A DNA stretch of 64,000 nt from Henckelia pumila (lineage: Eukaryota > Streptophyta > Magnoliopsida > Lamiales > Gesneriaceae): contig NC_133123.1 in NCBI RefSeq assembly GCF_033568475.1, positions 155,511,753 through 155,575,752 on the forward strand, given 5' to 3'. Positions 22,643 to 34,076 of this stretch are shown here, piece after piece. The notes beneath the pieces were generated by a model that did not search any database, was not told the DNA's origin, and was given only the letters and a program-made list of their open reading frames with translations. Within the stretch, counting starts at the first letter, position 1, and every line of letters begins with the position of its first letter. A program made the position numbers and the translations under genes.

Positions 22643-23031
22643 GGTACCGTTTGGTAGATATGATGAAATAAATAATATATAGATAAGTAATATAATGCAT
22701 TAAAAAATAAATAAGAAATGATAGTTAAAATAGTATTGGATTTGATTGATAGATTATATTATATTTGATTTGATTGATTAAATTTAATATTAAAATGATA
22801 AATTACTATTTTGTCATTTTAACAATAAATAAAATATAAAATAATATTTTTTATAAGGGGTAACATAGTAATTTAAATTCAATGATTTGATTGATGTAAG
22901 ATAAATTATTAATGATTTGATTGATGTAAAATTAATATTTATTAGATGGATAAATAATATGACGAGAAGAACGCGAGATTGGATCAGATAAGTTATGCAT
23001 AGATTAATAATAATGTCTACCAAACGGTGTT
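22643..23031. mobile_element. Tourist/Harbinger-like MITE, about 390 bp
   Basis: The left end carries ACCGTTTGGTAGATAT and the right end its inverted partner ATGTCTACCAAACGGT. The interior is AT-rich with repeated TGATTTGATTGAT segments. The GTTTGG core near the tip is common in Tourist-like MITEs. A clean target duplication was not confirmed, so the exact ends are uncertain by a few bases. Confidence 0.6.
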
Positions 23032-24220
23032 TATAGTAAAATTTATTGCACAATTATGAAATATATATATATATATAATTGAAAAAAAATATGGGATGAT
23101 GTTATATATAAAAAAAAATGATCCCGTCGATCTTAAGCATATGGTACTACCTTTCGATACGTCACGGTGAGGGAATTAATCCAAACATCGAGAAATTTGA
23201 TGTTACAGATCCAATTGTAAACTTAAATAGTTCGATTCGGACTTTAACCAGTTCGTACCCTAATTAAATTTCAGCATGAATTCTAGTGTAAACACTGTTT
23301 AGTCATTATCGAATTTCTAATTCTGTCCTTGAATACAGCTATGCTATGTAAGTGTAATAGCAAAGTAAAGTATATCTTTGTGGACAATTAATCAATTATC
23401 ACTGCGTAAAGTCACATAAAATAATCACTATATATTTTTTCTTAAAAATTATTTAAATGATGATATATATCACTCGTACTACAAAAAAATTCCAATAACA
23501 ATATATCTAATGTGAGTGTTGTAAAAAAAATTTATATCTAAAGTTCTGAACTTAATATAATAATCTCTACATTTTGTATAAATATTAATTAATACTAAAA
23601 AAGTATTATCTAATAAAAAAACTAATTTATGTATATTCGTATAACATGTGCATGTACAGATGATTATTCGAATAAAAAAGTAATAATTATTAGCGATGGA
23701 TTTGGTACGTTTTGGGTAAGTACAAAGTAGTTAGAAATGTTTGATCGGGTCGTACGTAACACATCGAACTAAGTCCTCTTCTTCATATTTTGGTGAGAAT
23801 CCAAATAAATCGAGCTCAAAATTTAGACAAAAATACAAAATATAGGTGACACATTTGCCTCCTTTGAGGTCGAATCTCCCTTTCGTTTTCTATATTTTAT
23901 ATTTTGTAAAATAAGGACTATAAATCGGGAAAAATTAATTTCTTGATATATGCTTGCATGTCTCTTTGAAATTTTGATCATCTATGTTATCAAAATTCTG
24001 TCTTTCCGCTATTTTTTTAAAGGATTAAAATATTTACCAAAAATCAGAAGATACAAAATTAAAATTTGAATTTGATAATACAGAGAATAAAAAACGTAAA
24101 GAGTAAAATACATGATCGAAAAACAAATTTTCCTTACAGATATTACACATTCTATGTCATATTGAGCATATAGAATATTTAAATAGAATTACATTTGCAT
24201 TAAATTATAATACACGAAAA

Positions 24221-24400
24221 CCTCTGTGAGACAGTCTCACGGGTTAATTTTGAGAGACGGGTCTTCTACTGAAAAAGGTATTACTTTGTATGCAAAAATA
24301 TTAATTTTTATTATAAATATGAATAGAGTTAACCTGTCTCACATATTGAATAGAGTTGACATACTTCATCGATAAAAATCCGTGAGACCGTCTAACAAAA
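24221..24400. mobile_element. MITE with GTGAGAC(N)GTCTCAC-like ends
   Basis: The left end has GTGAGACAGTCTCACGGGTT and the right end GTGAGACCGTCTAAC. The interior has GAGACGGGTC and a TTACTTTGTATGCAAAAATATTA-like core, shortened here to its key words. It resembles a MITE family I remember as common in asterid genomes. More degenerate relatives lie near 4370-4545 and 19700-19890. Confidence 0.55.
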
Positions 24401-25679
24401 TACGACCTACTCAATATAATATCGATACTTATATTTCTTTATGAAATACATTGATAACATCACTATATAAAATTCTCACCCTTTATGAGTAGATTGATAA
24501 ATTAAAAGATAAATGTATTTGTTGTTAACCACAAATGTCTCTTGTATTCTTCTATTCCTTGTTAAATTCATTGTTTTATACGATTTTGATGCATTTTTCA
24601 TCAGATTAAATTTTTTTGTTGAGTAATTTTAACTCATTATTATTATGAGGTAGAAGAAGGTTAAAAAATTCATGCAAGATAATTTTTGTATTTAAATAAT
24701 TAAGTCGATTTGTCAAAATATAAGAAAATGTCACCATCCTCGACAACTAACTATTTGATTGTCTCTCAAGTAATTTGCAAATACGCCTTAAAAAAAATAA
24801 ATTATCTATGCATAATTTTTTTTTTAAGTCATTTTGTCGATGATTTTTTTTTTGTGTTGTGTATGTTTTCTATTTATCTATGCCAAAAAAACCCTAAATT
24901 TATCATTTTTTCAAAATAAAAATATTATATTAAATGAGTAGAAAATATAAATATTTTTGTTTTCTAGATATTTACATATAATAAAAAATATTTGAAAATT
25001 TCATAGGTTGTAAAATGAGTAAGAAAAAGAAAATGATATAATACATTGTAATATTCAAACATTATATATTGTATATGTAGTATTATTGTATTATTAAAAG
25101 CACGTCGATTTACCAAAAAATATATTCAGTTGTAATTATGCTACTCAATTATTTCAAACCATAAAACATTCTTAAACATTATGATTAAACTCGATCACTC
25201 CATATGAATTACATGATTAATTAAACATTTGTTATTTTATCAAAATTTAAATTTAATGCTAACGTCGTAACTCAAATAGCTTAAATCATACAAATTTCGA
25301 TCATTCTCCAATAAAAACAATCGTCATTTTCTAACACTATACGTCTGTAAAAAAAAACACGACATACACTAATCTGCAAAGAATTTTGAAAATAGAATTT
25401 CAGTAGACCGATGATAACTCAAATGTACAATTTACATTCACGTAGTTGTGATAATTAATCATTGTTGTGAGTTTCTTTTTTCTTTCTTTGTTCAATTCTT
25501 TGCTTATTAAACTTAGAAAGATTCTTGAAAAATGACTGAAAAGGCATCATGATTCTTGGCTTAATCTCTCCTACTACCCAATTAATCCCAGACAAAATCA
25601 CATGTTTGTCCAGAGGGATTTAGACCCACTCATATACCAGCACCCTTCCACATGGAAGAGCGAGAAAAAGCCTGCAAAA

Positions 25680-26627
25680 TGGACCTTCCCCCACACCTCC
25701 TTTCATCTCTCCTCCTCCCTATTTTCTCCCAATATTAAAATCTAAATACGAAAATTAAAATATTGTTAATTGCCAACTTTTTTGCTCTCTTTATCGTATT
25801 CTTGTGTCCTCGTGGATGAGATGGACCAAGAACCATGTTATGTTTCATTGAACAACTGAACATCTAAGCTTTTGTGGGCTGTCTTCGAATTTTTAATTTT
25901 TAATTTTTAATTTTGAGGCATTCTTGTTGAGGGATTTGACAATGGCGTTTTCTCTTTGGATCTGGGGAGATTCTTCTTGCTGTAATGCGATGGGTTTGTT
26001 TTAGTTGCTTGAGTGGATGAAATGTTGAATATTGTGCGGCTGGTGACAAAGTATGTGTTGCTGTTTTTTTTTCGGTGGATAGAGCTTAGTTTACTTGTCC
26101 AAAGATAATTGCAAGTGCCTGTTTTGACTAAGAAATTTGATTTTGTAATCTGGGATTACTTTGTTCTTTTCATTTATGGCCTTTGATTATGGGAAAAAAG
26201 TGTGAAAATTTGGGAAATCTCGTAGGCTTTTTGGGAAATCTTTTTGTCAAAAGCTAGCTTTTTTTCTATTGTTTTCTGTTAAAAAGCTCGAGTCTTGATG
26301 TGTTGACCAGTAATCGATTGAAACAAGCCTCTTTCAGGGGCAATTTACTTGTCAAAGGTGTATGAACAAGTGGAATTTGTAGAGGTTCTGACAATTTGCT
26401 TCTTCTTGGAATGCTTGTGAATTCACTATCTGAATTTTGAAGGTTTATTCTTTTCTAATTTTTTAATTCAGACTGGTGACTGATTCTTCTCGCCTTTTGG
26501 ATGATGTTTAGGGGTAGAAGAAGTATATGTGACAAAATGAAAAGCTGGTTTTGGCACTAAACCAGAGGACATAAAGGTGGACTTTGGGGGAAAAAAGGTG
26601 TGATTGTGACTGAAGAGGGGTGTGAAG
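25680..26627 (+). promoter_or_regulatory. Promoter and 5' leader region of the LNG gene
   Basis: A pyrimidine-rich stretch (about 25690-25730) rich in CTCC repeats precedes the gene, as in many plant 5' leaders. No convincing TATA box or leader intron boundary could be fixed. The transcription start is therefore unknown. Confidence 0.4.
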
Positions 26628-29600
26628 ATGGCAGCAAAGCTATTACAATCTTTGACAGATGACAATTTAGATTTGCAGAAACAGATAGGATGTATGACTG
26701 GCATATTTCAACTGTTTGATCGGCAACATATGATCACCGGCGGTAGGCGAATTGCCGGCCATACGCCGAAGAGGCTTCCTGCTGGTAAAGATTTGTTCTC
26801 CATTGCTACTTGTGGTTGATTGCCAGGAATCTTGAACAAGGACAATGGGGGTCTTAGATTAATGTTTTATAATGTCTTGTATGTTACTGGTTTGATGACA
26901 TTCGTGCTGAAGTAATGTTTGTGTGGAGTACTTTGAATAGTTTCAATTTGTGTTATCATAAAAAAATATGTGGTTTCTCTCAGTTTTAATGTTATTGAGT
27001 TTTTGCAGGAAAATCCCACTCCGGTAGCGGTAATTTAGAAAGAGATTCTTCCAATGGACAACAAAGATCTGCATCATCGGTAAGATTTAAGTTTTGATGT
27101 CGAACTTTTTAGGGCGAGAGCGCGATTCTAGAATGCTTATATTTTCATCTCAAAGTGTCTTTATTGATCTTCTCCACATGCCATAGAGATAACAATCATG
27201 GAAATTACCGGTCTCTCTGAAATTCGGTCTTTTCTATGTATCAAAACAGGAAAAATACTCAAACAAGAATATACAAGAGAGACAAAGGGTATTCACCGAA
27301 TCGTCCAGGGCTTCATTCTCATCGTCTTCCCGCTCATCCTCTTTTTGTTCCCTTGATTGTAACAGAACTACTCAATTAGAACCAACCTCCTTTGATGGAA
27401 TAATTTTCCCGGAAACTCCCTCGAGGGATTCAGCTATGAGCCTGCAGGATTCATCTCCACACTTTAGTCGACAAGTCATTGATCTCAGGCATTTCGTGAA
27501 GGATTCCATGTACAGGGAAGTTCAGGGACCATCAGCTAAAGCTAAATCCACGGAGGCAACGGATTTTGTAGCGAAGCACAGAGACTCGCCTAGGCCACCG
27601 TTAAAAACTGGTGTTGGTTCCCATGGTTTATGTCCTGATAAAAATTCAGCCACAGCTGCTGATCTCAAAGAGTCTCTTAGAGTTCTAGCTAAACTTCAAG
27701 AAGCACCTTGGTATCATAATGAACCTAGAGAACTTTTGAGATCAGCATCCTACCACTCGAAAGATGGGTCATCATTTTCGGTTTCAAAGGATCTTCCTCG
27801 GTTTTCTTACGATGGAAGGGAAATGAACCGAGCACCTGATGTTTCCAAATCTTCCCTCAAGCTTAAAGACCTTCCTAGACTCTCATTAGACAGTAGGGAA
27901 GGTTCATTGCGGAGCCTGAAAGCTGACTCAAAATCAAACATTTTTGTGAAAACATTGCAGAAGGGTAGTGGTGAGTTTGATAGAAAGACTCAGAATCTGC
28001 AACAATCTGCTGGAAACCAAGCACGGCCTCCAAGCGTTGTCGCAAAGCTGATGGGTTTGGAAACACTTCCCGATTCAGTCTCATCCAGTGAAACCAATAT
28101 GGGTTCGAATAGAAGTTATCAAAATGAAGATTTTGTTAATGTTTCAAGGTCTTTTACAAACACCGATTCAAGCAAACCAATCCCACAATTGAGTTCAAGT
28201 TCTGCAAAAAACTTGTGGAAGGAGCCTAGCTCACCACGATGGAGAAATCCCGATTCTTCAATGAAACCAATGTCACGGTTTCCAATTGAACCTGCACCAT
28301 GGAAGCAGACTGATGGAACTAAAACCTCTCAGAAACCAGCCTCCAGAAGCACGAGAGGTCCAGCAAAGACTCCAAACACTATTCCTACTGTTTACAGTGA
28401 GATTGAGAAGAGATTAAAAGATCTCGAATTCACACAATCTGGAAAGGACCTTCGAGCACTTAAACAGATACTGGAATCAATGCAGGCAAAGGGATTTTTA
28501 GAAACCGAAAAGGAAGGGAGAGGTTCTAATTTTGCCAGTCATAAAGATCATGAGCAAAAATTTTCAAGTTTGATTAATGAATCTGGATTATCAAACGATC
28601 GAAATTTAAAGACGGATCAAATTCTTGCCTCAACAAAGAAGAGGGTTGGCTCGGGAAAAAATTACGAGTCTCCTATTGTAATCATGAAGCCAGCTAAGCT
28701 TGTTGAGAAATCTGGTATACCTGCTGCTTCTGTGCTTTCACTTGATGGCTTTTCTGGTCTGCCTAAACATCAGGATAGTAACTCTGTTGAAAGTCGAAAG
28801 GGGTCAAGCAGTGGCAGAATGTCTAATGATTCGGCCACTAAATCCAATCAACGAGAAAATGCTGTAACTCCCGTTAATTTGAGAAATGACAGAATTTCGA
28901 AAGCCTCTCAGAATTCAACAAGTTCCCAACAGTCAGCCAAAGATAGCAATGCAAGTTCGGGGAAGAGTTCGGGATCAATCAGCCCACGAATGCAACAGAA
29001 GAAAGCAGAGCTCGAAAAAAGAACTCGACCACCGACCACCCCTCCTGATTCAAGCAAAGTGAGAAAACAGCCAAACAAGCAACAGACTGAGTCTGTTTCA
29101 GCAGCTGGAAGACGCAGGCCAAAAAATCCCAACTTTCATGCAATCGAGGAACAACCTTGTGACATCAGTGTCGAACCAAGGAATTCGAGTTATCGTGAGA
29201 ATGATAACTTAGTTCAACTTTCCAAGAGTCCCATACATGAATCAAGAAGTGCAGAAGTGTTTGGTTCTGAAAGATCTCCTAGCACCTGCCATAGACAGCA
29301 TCCGTCCACGAAGGCTTGTGAACTTATGGTCTCTGGCTTTGCAGAAAAGGTTGGTAGTTAGTACTATCTACATCCTATGTTAAGTTGGTTAATTCTAGTC
29401 TTTTAGTTACATGTTTGGTGATGTTAATGTAGAAATCTGCCCTGACATTAAATGACGAAGAAGCAGCGGAGCTCGCTTGTGCTGCCACCGAGCACTCAAG
29501 TCCCATCTCTGTTCTTGATAATGCGGCACATAAAGATGATTCCCCTTCACCTGTTAAGTATATAGGAAAGACCCTCAAAGGTAACTGACTTTTAAATTGA

Positions 29601-30449
29601 ATTCAAACGTTACTATTTTGTGTAAATAATCAGTTGATCGAATCAGCATATTCTGCAGTCGATGTATCCGCTGATGCAGAGACTAATTGTGGTTTGAACT
29701 CCATGGAAATGAGTATCACGTCTGAAATCAACAGAAAGAAACTTCAGAACATCGAAAATTTAGTCCAGAAGCTCAGAAGGATCAACTCTAGCCACGATGA
29801 AGCTCGGACAGATTACATCGCCTCTTTATGCGAGAACACTGATCCTGATCACCGCTACATTTCTGAGATTCTATTAGCTTCAGGTCTCCTCCTCCGAGAC
29901 CTCGGAGGGAGCCTGGCAAATTTCCAGTTCCATCCATCCGGTCATCCTATCAACCCTGATTTGTTTTTGGTCTTGGAACAAACAAAAGCAAGCACATTAC
30001 TGAAGGAAGAACGTAGCGATGAAAGGACCGCAACTCAGATGATGTCCATAGATAAATTCAATCGAAAACTAATTTTCGATACTGTGAACGAGATTCTTAC
30101 CCAAAGATTGACACTTTCTGAGCCATGGCCTGGAACACTTAAACCTGCAAGAAAGGCTGTGAATGCACAGAAGCTTCTCAGAGACTTGTGCTCAGAGATT
30201 GAAGGGCTTCGGACCGAAACTTCAAAACGTGGCGGCTCTGATGCAGAGGACGATGGATGGAAAAACATCTTATGTCAAGATTTGACTCTTCGGTCCGAAA
30301 GCTGGACAAATTTCGATGATGAAATCTCAGGTCCTGTTCTTGACATCGAACGCTTGATTTTTAAGGATTTAGTCGATGAGATCGTGATCGGAGAGTCTAC
30401 TGGTTTGAAAACGAAATCCGGCAGGCATAGGAAGCACTTCTCAAAGTAA
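26628..30449 (+). CDS. LNG: LONGIFOLIA-type TRM protein, 1,092 residues, five exons
   Basis: Exons: 26628-26784, 27009-27079, 27250-29349, 29433-29580 and 29647-30449. All introns are GT-AG and the joined frame stays open to TAA. Exon 1 carries the N-terminal TRM motif (DRQHMITGGRRIAG, residues 31-44). Exon 3 carries PPSVVAKLMGLE near residue 336 and the motif around IEKRLKDLEF near 460. The last exon carries the DUF4378-like C-terminal region, with a conserved tail near ERLIFKDLVDEIV. The last acceptor (29645-29646) was chosen over the nearer AG at 29632-29633 because only it keeps the frame. LONGIFOLIA1/2 in Arabidopsis (about 900-930 residues) promote lengthwise cell elongation and belong to the microtubule-linked TONNEAU1-recruiting family. 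The sequence does not say which paralogue this is. Confidence 0.93.
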
Positions 30450-30865
30450 CTTTACACTGAAGCTTGTTTCACAACACCTTAATTTTATCCTTTGTTTGGT
30501 GTTAACATGGTTCTTGTGTGTGTGTTTAACCATTCACATGTAAAACAACTTATTGTTGCATTGTAAAGGAAATACTTTTGAGTTTGTTGTATCATGTCTG
30601 TAAAGTTTTACATGGGCACTGCAAATTATTCAAGATATACTTTGAGTGAGATGGACTTAATTTGTGTCTCCCCTCTTTACATACTAGTCATTATCGCATA
30701 TGCAGTGTTCTAAAAAGGCCGCCACCTAGACGTCTAGTTGGTTTTTTTAGGTGTAAATATCTAATTTTTCTTATTCATTGTCATATTTCTCTGACATTTT
30801 TTTTTTTGCATCGGATTCAAACAAAAAATCTTTGACTTTTTGTATATTTATTTCTTTCTGACATC

Positions 30866-31012
30866 CATGAACTCGAGTTTTTCCTCTACAAAATTAATGA
30901 TTATTTAAAAGCCCAATCTGATGTAAAATCCATGTACACTCATGAGTCATGAACTCGAGTTTTTCCTATACAAAATTAATGATTATTTAAAAGCCCCATC
31001 TGATGTAAAACC
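30866..31012. repeat. 82-bp direct duplication
   Basis: Two adjacent copies start CATGAACTCGAGTTTTTCCT (30866 and 30948), the second shortened. They differ at a few positions. Confidence 0.8.
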
Positions 31013-31126
31013 CAACATGGATGGTATAAAAATGTTTGTTTTTAAAAACCACGAGATTTAAAATATCTTTGAATTTGCTTAGAATTATATCTATATATAT
31101 ATACACACTATTATATATTATTATTA

Positions 31127-31346
31127 TCTATACTATATCATAATACTTGAGACCCTTGTAAAAACTATTTTTGGTATGGTGTGAAGACACCAAAATTTCC
31201 ATCCAGTTTTGTCCCTTGATTGTGAAAGTTTCTCTCATTTTCTCTTCAATTGAAAATCTAACTGCTCACCCATATGCATTTTCGGAGCACAAAATTTTAA
31301 TATCATACATTATATTTCACACGCAATGCATGTGCTCCGTAACTAG
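31127..31346 (+). mobile_element. Short non-autonomous Helitron, 220 bp
   Basis: It begins TCTATACTATATCA after an A and ends with a hairpin (CACACGCAATGCATGTG), a short spacer and CTAG before T. These are the expected 5' TC and 3' CTRR ends and the A/T insertion site. There is no coding capacity. Confidence 0.65.
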
Positions 31347-31822
31347 TTATATATGAAAGATAAGTCTACTATACTAACTACCTTGATGATACCAAAATAT
31401 TTTATTCCATAATTTTTTTTTCTATCAATTACCCACTAAAAACCTTCCACTCACTCCATGTTTTGCTTTTAAAAAAATACATATAAAAAACTTCTCTTTT
31501 ACACACGCAAAGCGTGTGCATTAGTTTCTCTAATTTTCTCTTCAATTGGAAATCTAACTGCTCACCCATATGCATTTTCGAAGCACAAAATTTTAATATC
31601 ATACATTATATTTCACACGCAATGCGTGTGCTCCGTAACTAGTTATATATGAAAGATGAGTCTACTATACTAACTACCTTGATGATACCAAAATATTTTA
31701 TTCCATAATTTCTTTTTTCTATCAATTATCCACTAAAAACCTTCCACTCACTCCATGTTTTGCTTTTAAAAAAATACATATAAAAAACTTTTCTTTTACA
31801 CACGCAAAGCGTGTGCATTTTT
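31230..31822. repeat. 296-bp tandem duplication of Helitron-derived sequence
   Basis: The segment starting TTCTCT(C/A)ATTTTCTC repeats at a 296-bp offset (about 31230 and 31525), with few differences. Each unit contains one Helitron 3' end, the start of another Helitron and its hairpin. The duplication includes the Helitron junctions, so it happened after those insertions or through Helitron rolling-circle activity. Confidence 0.8.
31365..31524 (+). mobile_element. Short Helitron with degenerate 3' end
   Basis: It begins TCTACTATACTAAC and ends with the hairpin ACACGCAAAGCGTGTG followed by TTAG rather than CTAG. It is the sister copy of 31661-31828. Confidence 0.5.
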
Positions 31823-31828
31823 CCCTAG
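31661..31828 (+). mobile_element. Short non-autonomous Helitron, 168 bp
   Basis: It begins TCTACTATACTAAC and ends with the hairpin ACACGCAAAGCGTGTG, eight bases and CTAG before T. It is nearly the same as 31365-31524 but with an intact CTRR terminus. Confidence 0.65.
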
Positions 31829-32250
31829 TATATAAAGTAGTTGAGCAACTTAAAGTGAGGACACCAACTTTTTTTTCAATACCGTCCTTGCACAATATAA
31901 ATAAGAAATTTGATTTTATTTATATATATTTTCATATTGTTCTCAACTAGCCATTATAGATATGATAAAATGATAAGTATTTTTAAATTTACTTTTATAT
32001 TATTTTAGAAACTTAAAAAATAATAATTTTAAAAATTATTGAAAAAATATAATATTTAATATTTATATATAATATATAATACTAAATATATTATATTATA
32101 TTATATTATATACATGCAGTGTATGTGTGCAATTATGCTAGTATATTTTAATATTTCAAGGCGTACAACTTGAATCAGATGCGAGATGACATAAATACGT
32201 TTTTTAGTAGGACATAATCATTTTGAGTCTCTCAAATCTACTAGGCTTAA

Positions 32251-32275
32251 TGGGCCATAGGGTTTCCTTGGGCCT
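32251..32275 (+). promoter_or_regulatory. Orphan promoter-like patch: site II elements and telo-box
   Basis: TGGGCC (32251-32256), TAGGGTTT (32258-32265) and TGGGCCT (32269-32275) lie within 25 bases. Site II elements next to a telo-box are typical of plant housekeeping, ribosomal-protein and small nucleolar RNA promoters. No downstream gene is recognised in the less AT-rich stretch up to about 32630. Confidence 0.35.
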
Positions 32276-32632
32276 GAAATTTACTCATTCTGAGACCAGC
32301 CTGGTCAACAAGTCTCCCCATTTAATCCAATTTAAGAATTTTCAATTATATATATATTTATATATATAGATAGATAGATTTTTTTTCTTGAGGAAATATA
32401 TATATATATATAAGGGAGAGGCCCAGCTTTCTCATTCTTTGGATATTCAATCTCTAATCCTCCCAGACCTTTGTACACCGAAGGTGGCTAATCCCTCCAC
32501 TTTTTTCTGATATGCGCTTCTTTGGTCAGAATAGAGACATAGAAGAAGAGTTCACACTTGAGTCGATTCTCTTGGAATCCTTAGCACGTAAGAACCCGGA
32601 AATCACAACCAAATAAAAAGTGCCACTAAGAC

Positions 32633-32675
<43 letters not shown>

Positions 32676-33189
32676 AACCTTCAAATCACACGATCAAAAA
32701 GTTATTTTCCTAAAATGAAAGTACGTACATAACCATAGTTCTAATGAAACCATTTTTCTAATAATAAACGAATCCCTTTAGTTAAATTCGTATTTTATAA
32801 ATTAGTTATCAAAATAGACGAATGATTTTAGTCACATATATGAATTTCCTGGATATATTCTATAGTTCACGCATAATTAGAATTAGCAAATATAAATTAA
32901 AGAAAGTAGATTTTGGCAAATGGTTAAACATGTGTAACGTACCCAATTGTATGATTTTCCAAATTAAACTACATTGCAAGATAAGTTATTTTAAATAACC
33001 TAAGAATTTTATAGGCAACATAAGTTATTTATTTCGTAACATAGAAAAATAAATTATTAACTTATTTTATTAAGATCTCAAATTTGAAACGAGATCTCGA
33101 ATTTAAAATTCCATATAATAAACACTTTCATCTGAATTTTATTTAGTTGTTTTATTATTATTATTATTAGTATTATTTATTTATTTATT

Positions 33190-33371
33190 TTTTGTGACGT
33201 GGAAACCCGCAGCCGCTATCTTTGGTGCGCACTGGGTAAACCCCCGGACTAACGCAATAGCCTGCAAACTACGTTAGCCAGGTAAACCACACTAGGCAAA
33301 CCCTGTGTGACAGGCTAGTCCAAGAAGGTGTTGGTATGAAAAATCGAATTCCTGACCTTTGGCCAAGAGTA
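33190..33371 (-). mobile_element. SINE-like element
   Basis: Read on the minus strand, a near A-box (TGGCCAAAGG) lies close to the 5' end, with a degenerate B-box-like TTCGATT 20 bases on. A GC-richer body follows with GCGGCTGCGGGTTTCC, and the end is an A-rich tail of TAAA repeats (33163-33190). The body resembles short interspersed repeats I remember from asterid genomes. Flanking ATT repeats hide any target duplication. Confidence 0.5.
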
Positions 33372-33387
33372 TTATTATTATTATTAT

Positions 33388-33567
33388 GAGCAATGCTACA
33401 TGTACAACAAATTTTGTACAACAAATCTTACAACACAATGTAAAAATGATATATATCAAAATCTCACGATAAATTGAATACAAAATCTCACGATAAAATA
33501 GCAAATATCACGATATAATTATTGTAAATATCATTGTAACGATATTTGTTGTACCTTTAGCATTATC
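33388..33567. mobile_element. MITE, 180 bp
   Basis: The ends are an inverted pair: GAGCAATGCTACATGTACAA on the left and the complement of GATAATGCTAAAGGTACAA on the right. TTAT lies on both sides (33384-33387 and 33568-33571) but within ATT repeats. The interior has repeated ATCTCACGATA segments and no coding frame. Confidence 0.65.
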
Positions 33568-33800
33568 TTATTATTATTATTATTATTAGTAGTAATAGTA
33601 TAGTAGTAGTAATATTATTATTATTTCCCCCTGACTTCCTCAAATCTGCCGTATGGTTCGTGAAAAACAAAAATAGCGAACTTGTATACTTCGAATTTGG
33701 ACCACTGGTAATTTTTTTTGCCACTTTATAGCTAGGGTGCTGCTGCTGAGCCCCCCACTGTAAACCCTTTAAATTTTCTTGGATCTTGCGAAATTATTTA

Positions 33801-33839
<39 letters not shown>

Positions 33840-33996
33840 ATGATATTAACTAATATCAGAGATCTTATAAAAATTATCTCTAAAGTTCTTAATTTTAATA
33901 TAACATGTACTTCTTTACACAAAAAATCTTTGAAAAATATTGTGCATAAAATAAGTGTCTTATTTAATTACTGGTTTTCGTTTCTCTGAGTTACAT

Positions 33997-34076
33997 GTAA
34001 ATTTGAATTGATTCGATCCTAGCAACATGACGTTATATAAATTTGAATTGATTCGATCCTAGCAACAGGATGTTAT
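33997..34076. repeat. 40-bp direct tandem duplication
   Basis: Two copies containing AATTTGAATTGATTCGATCC lie 40 bases apart (34000 and 34040), followed by AGCAACATGA or AGCAACAGGA. Confidence 0.85.

Larger units (their letters stand above)
18432..25600. other. Gene-free AT-rich region
   Basis: No coding frame is supported. The stretch holds an ATT microsatellite (19355-19424), a Stowaway MITE, a 37-bp tandem duplication, a Tourist-like element (22643-23031) and a GTGAGAC-type MITE (24221-24400). The rest is unrecognised AT-rich DNA. An ATT run read as poly-leucine near 19360-19420 is not a gene. Confidence 0.7.

Noticed and set aside
26468-26704. Minus-strand frame over LNG exon 1
   Set aside because: It is antisense to a supported exon and has no family match.
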